Of a stretch of DNA of 64,000 bases, positions 1-9,622 are shown piece after piece. The translations under genes were made by a program, and so were the position numbers. Under the pieces are notes generated by a model. The model worked only from the letters and a program-made list of their open reading frames with translations, had not been told where the DNA came from and did not search any database. This DNA comes from Trochalopteron elliotii (Eukaryota > Chordata > Aves > Passeriformes > Leiothrichidae): contig JANPWX010019815.1 of NCBI GenBank assembly GCA_024734555.1, positions 824,501-888,500 on the forward strand, written 5' to 3'. Numbering within the stretch: position 1 is the first letter of the stretch; each line of letters starts with the position of its first letter.

Positions 1-117
1 GGGTGGTTCTTGTTTGGTTTGGTTTGGGTTTTTTTTATGTAAGGGCTGGCAGTCGCAGCAAGGTCTTCTTGCTGAGAATTTTAAAAAGAATGTTTTTTCT
101 ATATTCTATATAGAAAA

Positions 118-460
118 CACAGGCCAGGATGCCATCGGCCTTCTTGGCCACCTGGGCTCACTGCTGGCACATGTTTGGCCACTGCCAACCATCAGCCCCA
201 TGTCCTTTTTCCCCAGATGGCTTTCAGCCACTCTTCCCCCAGCCTGTAGCACTGCATGGGGTTGTGACCAGAGGGTAGGAACTGGCATTTATTCATGTTG
301 AAACTCATACTCTTGTCCTTGGCCCATCAGTCCAGCCTGTCCAGATTCCTCTGCAGAGCTTTCCTGTTCTCCAGCAGATCAGCACTGCCACCCAGCTTGG
401 TATCATCTGCCAATTCGCAGAGGGAAGTAGTGTCTGAGCAAATAATTTATCTATTGCAGC
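118..460 (-). repeat. CR1 LINE fragment (reverse-transcriptase region, 3' end missing)
   Basis: Read on the plus strand this is the antisense of the CR1 ORF2 segment that runs from the region after the catalytic motif back through the catalytic motif. The block 'CCATCGGCCTTCTTGGCCA' near 130 and the block around 320-350 (pairing with 'CCAGCCTGTCCAGATTCC') are typical CR1. At about 401-412 the antisense of the RT motif C (ADD-type active site) is visible. The copy is on the minus strand, old and full of substitutions and small indels. Homology stops at about 118, so the 3' end of the element is absent, although LINE copies normally lack the 5' end. The right-hand limit near 460 is vague. Family assignment is from remembered CR1 consensus, not a search. 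Confidence 0.85.
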
Positions 461-536
461 CAATTACAGTTTTATTCTGTCCTTGATAGCAGAACCAAGT
501 GGTAGGAGCACTGACACTATTGTGCTCCCTTTAAAA

Positions 537-806
537 CCTTCTTTTTTTCTGTGTTTGTTTTGTTTTTTTCAAACAGCTCAGATATCTGCAATGAAGAAAA
601 AAAAATACAACAAAACAAAAAAAGAAAAAGAAAAAACCCCAAACACTCACCAAACCAACAAACAAAAAAACAAACAAAAAAAAAACAAACAAAAAAACCC
701 ACAAAAAACCCACACACACACAAAAAAAAGAAAAACCACCAAAAAACCACAACCACCACCACCAACCTCCCCCCCTACCAAAAAAAAAGAAAAAAAGGCC
801 ACCTTT
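537..806. repeat. Low-complexity T-rich then A/C-rich tract
   Basis: A T-rich run at about 537-575 is followed at 594-806 by more than 200 bases almost entirely of A and C, with short runs such as CAAACAAAAAAA, CACACACA, CCACCACCACC and CCCCCCC. The strong strand asymmetry (nearly no G or T) gives several long open frames of Lys, Asn, Thr and Pro on one strand and Phe, Gly, Trp and Val on the other. These are composition artefacts, not genes. Confidence 0.9.
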
Positions 807-3800
807 TTTTTGAAACTTTGTGTTGTATGCTGCCTTCCAGAAAAAGGATAATGGGAGATCTGAATCTGACAGCCCTTGAGGAACCAAGTGGCAGCAAAGT
901 GTATTTCATTAAGAATTAAGTTATACTTTCTTCTGGGGAAACAACACAAAATCTGTGGTAAGGAGCAAAATTAGCCTGATCAATTTTCATTACAGAAAGG
1001 CCAGATTCTGCTTTCCTCCATCCACTAAAAGGCATTCCATTTCTCTCCAAGATCTTCCTTGTTGTCTTCAGTGCCACCACTTCTGGCTTATGGAAGAATC
1101 CAGTAAAATGGTGGGAGGCGAGGGTGCAAAATAGAGAAAGCTGCTGAAGTGTTTTGGGTTTAAAATCTCTCTGTTTTTTGCATTTGAGAACATGACAGTC
1201 TCAGAGCCGCATAGATGCTGCAATTTCCTCAGAAGAAAAATGTATTTCAGACTAAACTTCCCTGTATAGCATTGTGTTTGCCCCCAAGTTGAAGATGAAA
1301 AGCTAACCAATTGTCCTCTCTTTAGATACAAAGGTGTATGAACTAAGGCAAGCGTGTCTGAAAGCCTGGCCCTTTAGTTGTCTTGTTCAGAAGCAACTGC
1401 ACTGAGAGCAGTGAAAACTGCCAGCTATAGTACCAAGAGCAAAGGCCCATGTAAGTGGGGGTACTTTCTGATAACAGCATGAAGGAAAAGACCAATGTCA
1501 CATCAAGCAGACAACAGCTTTTCTCCGACTGTATCTCAGCTTCTGGCTTCATGGCTTCAGATCTCTTCAACCACAGAAAGTGTCTTCTTTCCTTACAGTC
1601 CATGAACATTTCATCCCTGAATATGTCTAGCTGTTTTTAAAGATTAGGTTTTAAACAGGTTCGAAGAGCCCTGTGTCAGTGATTATAACTCAATCAAACA
1701 ACATTTCCTTATGGCCAGAACCTGGCCCTGACTGGCTTGGACACCAGGCACAATGCTGAGCAGTTGCAGAGGCCTATTACTCGGTTTACATTAGAGCCTT
1801 CCTTTGAATACAACATTAAAATCATGTTCTGTCCTCTTTGAACCCAGCTGTGCACTGAGATCTGCAAGTATCTCAGTGGCTTTGACACCTCCAATTGCTT
1901 TGTATCTGCTTTTGGCAATTAGTGGTGCATCAGCTCCAGTTAGAGTGACATTTTGGCAGTACCCGTAGAGAACAGCTATTTTCCAATCAATCAGCTGTTG
2001 GTGAAGACTGGATCCAGGTCTATAACCACACACAGCTCAGAAGGAAAAAGAGGATGGTTGCTCTCAGACAACTCAAGATTTAGTTTAATTATTCTGAGCT
2101 CACTAGAAATCCGCTGTAATCACCATCAGGAGACAAGGAGTCAAACTGACATTGAAGGATTTGGCAGTGCAAGCTTAGGCAGAGCTGAGGCAGAGACGAG
2201 GCAGAGCCTATTTCTGAATTGTTACAGCTCACAGCATCATCTCCTTTTTTTGGCACATCCCAGTAGTGAATACTCATAAGACAAAAAGTACTACCAGGCC
2301 TACTTCTCAAGTAATATTGAATCAAAATACCAAGTAGCAATTTTGCATATTTGGCTGTCTGATATTGAAAGAGTTGTCACACACTTGGGAACATCAAGTC
2401 CTAAATGTCTCAGAGAAAACAAGTGAGCTGGAAACAAGGCAGATTTGACACAGAAAGTTTGCCAGCTGTTTGATTAGATCACCACTCATGACAGTATATT
2501 TATCTCACCATTGCCAGTTCCTGAAATCTAGATCTCTCACAAAGGGAAAAAGCACTAGTTGCAGTCTCCATTTTGTTGGAGTACAGGATGAGTACTCTTT
2601 CACCTTGCAAGACAGAAAGGCTTGTCTGTGGCCACAATTAAGGAGATAAACTTTATATTCATGACAATAAATTCAAATTCCTTATCCTCTGATGTGTCCT
2701 TACTGTTTTGGAAACAGATCTAGTTTTTAATTGGAGTCTCAGCAATTTAAAATTGCATTGCTGTCATTGGAGCCAAGCAGCTGTCTTCCTCAAGAAAGAA
2801 AAAGAATCAAAGAAAATTGTCCTAGCTTTGTCACCGATACACTAAGTGGCCACAGTTCTGCAGATGCCTTCTCTGAAAAGCAGCAATATGAAGTGGGGCA
2901 GTAGCTGACCTTGAACAGTTTTGAAATAGTCAAGGGCTTTGAAGCAGGATGAAATGTCTTGTAAGAAATCAAAGACATCAACAGAATGGCATTTGGCATA
3001 ACTTTAGACAATGAAGCTTAGGCTCAACCAATCTGCCTGGGACCAGGAAAATTAGGTCCTGCTTGCTACCCCACAAACCACATAAGCAAAAAAATGTGTC
3101 TCTTTCCCTGTCTCAGGTTCCAATTCCACTGATGTTGGCCCTAATAAATGTTCACTCTTTCAGGTGGAGAATCATGGTGTTTTGCTACAGCAGTCTCTTG
3201 AAGTGTTATTTTTAGAGGAGCCTGAACTGCTCCAATTCTGTCCTTAATGAAGTCTGCCAGAATTTCACTGGTAGAACTGTTAGCAGTGAGGCAAACCAGA
3301 ATTTGATTGCAGCTGTCAGAGAGTCCAGTTAGGCCAGTGCTGTGAGACTTTAAAATGCAACCCACAGTACCATAAGAGAAGACAAAACCAAGGAGGGAGG
3401 AGGGAAGTAACATATAACTTACAATCCAGCCACATGTGTGTTCTCCTACACGGAGTTCATAACACAGGCAACAAGCAAAATAATTAGCTTAATTTATTAT
3501 GGATATGTCACTAGGAAGAATAGGGTAATGTGATAAATTTAATAGTGGACTCTCACAACTTCCTCTCTTTTCTTTCCTGTTCTAGGACTCTGCCATACCT
3601 AAGAACCCTTGTTACAAGAGTTATTTTCAAACTACAGTGTCTGACTGTTGTACAGCCCCTAGAAGACAGTGAGAGTCACACCTGCCAGCATGGGACAATA
3701 GGAAAGGGAAAAGCAAGATGTTTTGCTAGTTACATCAGATCTCTTCTATTATTCTTCCTTCCCTTCAGTGTTACAATCTGATTACTGAAATCAGGAGTCA

Positions 3801-6002
3801 TCTCTTCATTGTCCCCATCCAGACAAAAGGAATCTGCTCTGGCTCTGGGTAAGCTTTGGAGCTTTCCTATGAGCAGGAACCATGCCACACCAGTAGAGCA
3901 CCTCTGCTGAGACATCTTCACTGCCGTTCCATGTGTGAACCCGATGCTCCAGTGAAGACAGCTCTGTTTCCTGTCCTGGGCATCACAGTGTCCATATCCA
4001 GAGATTAGATTTAAACTGAACAAAAGCAAGAGTGGAAGGAGGAGGGGAAACACATACAAAAACATGCTATTGACTCTACTGGTAGAAGTAAATCTCAGTC
4101 CTGCTGGCATTTAAACTTGTGTCTGCTTCTTTCATAGTTTCAGCTTTGAAAATCTTCAAGTCCACTGCAGGTAGAAATCAGTTAAAGTGCTACACCTTGT
4201 CAATCATGAAATATCAGAGAGGCCTTAGAGAGGGGCAAAGAACAAAGAACATGGTCTAGCAGAACTACATATCTACTTTTCTAATGCTTAGCTGAGCCCT
4301 AGTCACTCAGAAAGGTCTGACGCATCAGCATAGCTGAAGTGGACACTACTGGTAACACATGTGAAAATATGATTACCCTCACTTACTGCTCCTCTCAGGA
4401 AGCATGGGTGTACTCCAGGCAGGTATGGAAAACAAATCTCTTTTTAAACAATGCTATTTAAACAAACTGTAGTACAGTTTCTCTGCACCAGACTTGCACT
4501 TTAGTCTAGTTCAACCCTCTAGATGCCTGCACATGGATGTTAAGCGTGAAACATAGGCTTCCTTGTAAAAAGCCATATTGCCTACTGAAGCAGACCACAA
4601 AAATTTCAGACCAAGAAAAAATATGACTCTGTGTTTTATTTATTTTGATGGATAATTTTGTGTGTACATATTATACTTGTTGATTTGAAGCAAAACATAA
4701 CTGAAACAGTGCAAGATCGACCTATGAGAAGAACTCAGCAATATACTTCAGGACTTGATGGGCTATTTCGTTTCCCTGCACCTTCATAATCTTTTAGTTT
4801 TTCCCCTCCTCCAAGACACAGAACCACTGTGCACAAAAGGATGTGCACAAAATAGGTGTGCACAAAAATGAGAGGTACTTGGCAAACTGCTCAAAATTTT
4901 ATTCAAGTGCCCCCTCCTGTGGATGAAGAGCTACATGCAACCAAATAACAGTTTTAGAGGCAATTTAGAATTTTACTTAAGGTTAACTTAACAAAGAATA
5001 TGAAACAGAAATATTTTGGTGAAGGAAGTGAATATGGTCTTGTGAATGGGTCAGATTAGGCTGGCTTAGACCACAGCTTTGGCTTTGAAAATACCTTTTG
5101 TTTTAAGAAAAAGTGTTGGCTCTTAGATGTACTTCATATAGCACCTCCTTTGAAAATCATAGTTTACAGAAATGGTTATGTCAGCTCAGTCCAACTCTTG
5201 ACAGTAATGTCAATGATAAGAGGGAGAGTGACAGTCAGTGATTATCTCCAGACCTGATCAAATGAGCAAAGGTGCAAAAGAAAAGCATTATTTGGGGGAA
5301 GAATAACCAAAAATCACCTACTATTGATTGCTTTCTATTGCAGACTTATCTAGAAATGGAAGTCCTGTCAAAACACTAGTTTTGACTAGATAGTTGAAAC
5401 ACTATAGTTAAATCAGGGGAGACTTAACAGAAGCTTATTTAGTATTCTTCCAACCCATCCATAGTAACCAGTCAGTAAGAGATACTGATTGTGTTTTCTA
5501 AACATGACATCAGTCTCAAAAACCACTAGCCTACCAATTTTCCCAAAGAATCTGACAGCATTTTCCCTGTGCAGGATCTGCTCTTCACAAACCAAGAATA
5601 GTTAATAGGCTGTTCCTGTAAACAACACAGAAATGACAAAGCCAGGCCATGTGGCTGCCTGCTTTCCCTTACTCTCCCAGGAAGAGACCTTGGTCGTAGA
5701 CCAGCTTTGGGCAGAGCAGGAACACACCTGTGTTTGTGAAGGTTCTTATTGAGCCAAGTGAACTTCCAGCATTGAGTTCATGAACCACACTATTTGTGAA
5801 TCTGGGACCACCAACATGGCTGGACTTATGGAGTGACCCACAGTATCTCAGCACCTGGGATCTCACTGAACATGACCAGGCTTACAGTGCTGAGTTGTTT
5901 TACAATCAGAAATTAAGCCCAGATGCACCCAGCCCCTCTGATCTTCCAGGACCAGCTGGAATGCCAGAGTTTTTCTTCTGCCAAATTTCTATACTCTTAA
6001 TG
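807..6002. other. AT-rich unique sequence, no assignable gene
   Basis: About 5.2 kb without a recognisable repeat or gene. I see short open frames in all six frames at the density expected from chance. Two minus-strand frames (1791-2033 and 3141-3413) look somewhat protein-like and are preceded by plausible 3' splice sites; they are discussed as findings and not called genes. A short 14-15 bp tandem array sits at 4829-4870. Nothing here resembles a CpG-island promoter, rRNA or tRNA. Confidence 0.6.
4829..4870. repeat. Three-copy minisatellite, 14-15 bp unit
   Basis: The core GTGCACAAAA occurs three times in direct succession (starting near 4829, 4843 and 4858), with 4-5 variable bases between cores. 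The core includes the palindrome GTGCAC. Confidence 0.8.
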
Positions 6003-6656
6003 TGTCTTGGTTTGCAAAGACAGGTGCCTGCTGAAGAAGGCAGGAGCCTCCCTTGAAACGGAAAATGTAAACCCCCTCCCTCCAAGTTACAATTTTGAAA
6101 TTAAGGGACTCTCGGGCAATGGTACGGGAATAGAAATAAACAGTTCTTTACTAGGAAAATTAAACTAAAAATGCAGTAATACAAAAAAACCAAAACACTG
6201 ACAGAGTCAGAATACAACCTGACACCCTGTTGGTCAGGATTTTTGGTAGCAGTCCAATTAGAAATGTGGCTGCAGTCCTCCTGGAGTGACAGATGTGGTT
6301 CTGTTGAAGCAATGATCCTGTAGAGGGGTGTAGTTTTCCCCTGAATGTCCAGTAGTGGTGTAGATGGTTCAGTCCTCCTCTGGGAATCCAGTGGAAAACC
6401 AGCTGCTCTGGTGTTTTGAATCTCAGATTTTTATCCAGGTAGGAATGCTTGGCTCCTCCTGCTGGGTGAAGCATCTCACAATGGGGTGATGTAATTTTAT
6501 CAGTCATGCAGTGAGACTCAATGGCCCATTAACAGAAGATATCCCCTGGAGGGAGGATGGGTCATGGAAGAGATAAAGAACACTGCCCCACCTGGTTTTA
6601 ACAGATGGTAACAGAATACATGCTTTTGGTTACATCTTGCATTGTAACCTAAGACA
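6003..6656 (-). mobile_element. Solo LTR, ERVL-type (avian endogenous retrovirus)
   Basis: The 654-bp segment is bounded by inverted termini: TGTCTTGG at the left edge and CCTAAGACA at the right edge. The sense orientation is minus. Read that way there is a GATAAAAA TATA-like box (plus-strand 6425-6436), an AGTAAA-type polyadenylation signal (6148-6153) and a terminal block resembling known songbird ERVL LTRs. The flanks are TAATG on the left and TAATC on the right, an imperfect 5-bp duplication, which fits the 5-bp target duplications of ERVL elements. No internal retroviral sequence adjoins it, so it is probably a solo LTR left by recombination. A 115-codon open frame on the minus strand (6160-6507) lies wholly inside the LTR and is not a gene. 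Confidence 0.8.
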
Positions 6657-6939
6657 TAATCCCACACTTGTCACAGGAGAGAGGACATGGGGGGGACAAG
6701 CAAGTGCCTCTCAAAGGAGTGCCCTGGCTGTGTCCCGGGCAGGTGTGCCCAGCAGGGACTCAAGAGACACAAAGTGCCTGTGTCACTAACAGTTCTGAGA
6801 GCCACGACACATGGTGGCAGCCAAAAATCTTTAGAGCCATGACACCTGGTGGCAGCTGCAATGGGGCTTGTGCCAGCCCCAAGAGTCCCTGGGGAAGCAC
6901 ATGGCCACACCCTAACACAGCAGCCGCAGGTGGAAAGGA
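6657..6939. repeat. Spacer with an imperfect two-copy tandem repeat
   Basis: Between the solo LTR and the next CR1 fragment lies about 280 bp of moderately GC-rich sequence. Within it a 24-bp unit beginning AGAGCCA(C/T)GACAC occurs at 6798-6821 and again at 6833-6856 with 22 of 24 positions identical (period 35 bp). No gene is visible. Confidence 0.6.
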
Positions 6940-7485
6940 GAGATGGATCTTAAAGGTCATCCAGTCTAAACTCCCCTGCCATGGTCGGGGGCCACCTCTC
7001 ACTACACCAGGTTTCACAAGGCCACATCCAGCCTGGCCTTGAACACTGCCAGGGATGGGGCATCCATAGCTTCTCTGGCAACCTGTTCTGGTGCCTCACC
7101 ACCCTGACAGTAAAGAATTTCTTCTAATATCTAATTTAAACCTACTCTCTTTCTGTTTCAAGCCATTCCCCCTTTCCTATCATTTCGTGCTCTTGTAAAA
7201 CCTCCCTCTTCATCTTTCTTGTAGGCTCCCTTCCAGTACTGGAAGGCTGCTACAACATCACCCCAAGGCCTTCTCCAGCTGAACAACCACAGCTCTCTCA
7301 GCCTTTCCTCATAGGAGAGGTGCTCCATCCATCTGATCATCTTTGTGGCCTACTCTGGATTTACTTTAAAAAGTCCTTTTCCTTTTTGTGCTGGGGCCCA
7401 CAGAGCAGTCCGTAGTACTCCAGGTGAAGTGTCAGAAGAGAGGAGTAGAGGGCAACAATCACCTGCCTTGACCTGTCACATTTCT
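6940..7485 (-). repeat. CR1 LINE fragment, 3' end
   Basis: Antisense CR1 3' region. It begins with the 'CTTAAAGGTCATCCAGTC' block, then the 'TGGCCTTGAACACTGCCAGG' block, and runs into the end of ORF2. On the minus strand the peptide LSYEERLRELWLF (within 7158-7340) matches the conserved C-terminal region of the CR1 reverse transcriptase. The frame is broken on both sides of this peptide. The copy is 5'-truncated at about 7485 in the usual LINE fashion and has lost its terminal octamer repeats. Confidence 0.92.
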
Positions 7486-9590
7486 TTTACCATATTGAAG
7501 GGAGTAATATTAGTGATGGTGATTCCTGCTTGCTTGTATAAGGATCTCCTTGGCATCTTTGTATTAGTTGCTAACATGCATTCAGTTCCTCTTCTTTTCA
7601 TCACCTTTTTTCTTCAGGATGGAGACTAAATTTGGTTACCATTCATGCTACTTAAGGTCTGCAACTTGTCTGCACGTGCCTGAGGAGCCTGGGCTCTCTT
7701 TGCCGTACCACACCTTCTCTGCCTGTATGACAGTGCACAGGTATCACATCATACCCCTCACCTAAACACAGCAGTATGGCACTGCCCACATAATACTCCC
7801 ACCCCTTTTATTGCAACTTTTCAGTGCAGCCTTTCAGTGCACCATAGCAGTATGGTGTCCCAGGTGCTGTGTGTAGAGGTCTGCTGCTTAGGCAGCATCA
7901 GAGAGGCTTGTCTGCCCATTCCCAGTTCAGCTTATTTGGATGAATTGGCTTATTGGTGCAGGTTCTGCCACAGTACAGAGGTATTTGGGAAAGTCTGGCT
8001 CCATCCTGGATTTTGGTTATGAGTGCTTTAAGCATTTTCCCATCTATGCCTCAGAAGTCTGTTTTTTAAAATACCGGTTTGCAAGGTCAGAGCATGAGGT
8101 GCCTCAGTGCACATACAACACTAAATACAGAAGCAAGGAAGAACCCAGGAGATGTGAGACCATGTCAGCTCAGCTGCTAAGAATGAAGCACCAACTTTTC
8201 CCATGCAGACGTTAGTTGTTTCAGTTTACACAATACTGTGTAGACAGAACTTAACCAGCATCTGCTACAGGTCACAACACAAGAGCACACACACACCGGC
8301 ACTCATACCTTGTAGAGCTGCTGCTGATTAGAAGCAGCATGTTTATTACTTAGAGAACTTTAGACCATGTTTAGTTTACTTCTACAGATGTGAGAACTTT
8401 AAAATACACACGCACAGCCCACAAATTGTCAATTTAACATTTTTTAAATTTGGGAGGATAGAAACTGGAAGGATTCTTTTCCATAGAGACAGCAGATTTC
8501 TTACAGTGGAACAGATCTTTCAAATCAAGAATTGAAGAGGATCACATCATAGCTAAGGAACACTTGATTCATAAAAGCCCTCTCTTTTGTATGTAGTTGG
8601 CATTGTAAAAAAAGACAGACAGCCATTTGAGTCAACAGCTCAGTAAAACTGAACTCTTCCCCCTCCCGCCCAAAAATCCTTGAATACGCAATCTTTATTT
8701 CCATTTACTTGCCAAAGAGCCACCAGAATTTCTCAGGAATCAAATGTGTGTAAATACAAGTCCTTTGGACAAAATAGAACTGTTTGTCTTTTAAGTGTCC
8801 ACTGAAAGGACACAGTCAAAAAACAAAGAGGAAATCAAGTGGAAAAACATACTAGCTCAAAGAAGAATGATGTTAAGATTGTTCTGGGCATCCAAATCTC
8901 TGTAGCTGTGTGCTGCATAGCTATATATCACATCAAACACAGCTTCAGTAGCTACTGGGACAGACTGTATTCGGGTATTTTGAATGCCACACAGAACACA
9001 ATGCTCTCAAAGGCATTGGATACCCAAAACACTTGAGTTCAGACTGATTGCAGAGTGCTGAGATCCTTGCAAAATCAAAAACAACTACCAGAGTTTATAT
9101 CTATTTCAAATTAGGTTATGGTATTCTCAGAAGAACAGACACTTTAAAAACCTCAATATTCTACTGCCTTCTATTTATCCAAACCAAATCAATGTTTTAT
9201 GATGTGTTGGCTGCATGTGCCTATTAAATGTCTCAGTATTTTGTTTTTAAACACAAGTACCAAGTCTCTTTCAAAAAAAAAAATAGCCTCCTCTCTCAAA
9301 TTTCCTGTCTGTATTAAAGTAATGCCCAGTTTTAATAAGAACAAGCATGTAGCATCTCTGACATCATGAACTAAGAGAACACAGATTAAGATTTCTTGAA
9401 TTCCTAATGTCTGGTTTTGGATGCAACTAACTGGGAGTGAAAGAGACATTGAGAACTTTCATGTAGTTTTGTGCCTAGATGTGTATCTGTTGTGTAGAAG
9501 CACACATCTAAACAGACACCAGAGAATGGAGCCCTATGTGTTCAGATTTTTCTAATATTAATTGTGTATATATAGTCTGAAAATCCTTTC

Positions 9591-9622
9591 TGAAAGCCAG
9601 TATATTGCAATATGGGCTTTCA
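9591..9622. repeat. Imperfect palindrome (hairpin-forming)
   Basis: The arms TGAAAGCC and GGCTTTCA are perfectly complementary and the centre ATATTGCAATAT is itself a palindrome. The whole 32-bp segment can therefore fold into one stem of about 14 pairs with a small bulge and almost no loop. Confidence 0.7.

Noticed and set aside
483..949. Several frames of 80-120 codons rich in Lys/Thr/Pro or Phe/Gly/Val
   Set aside because: They are translations of the A/C-rich low-complexity tract and have no information content.
1658..1670. GGTTCGAA resembling a tRNA T-loop (B box)
   Set aside because: No A box at the right distance and no cloverleaf could be built around it.
3730..4110. 126-codon minus-strand frame with a hydrophobic stretch resembling a signal peptide
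   Set aside because: The hydrophobic part is encoded by a pyrimidine-rich run and the rest has no recognised motif. Length is within chance.
6160..6507. 115-codon minus-strand frame
   Set aside because: It lies completely within the solo LTR, which has no coding function.
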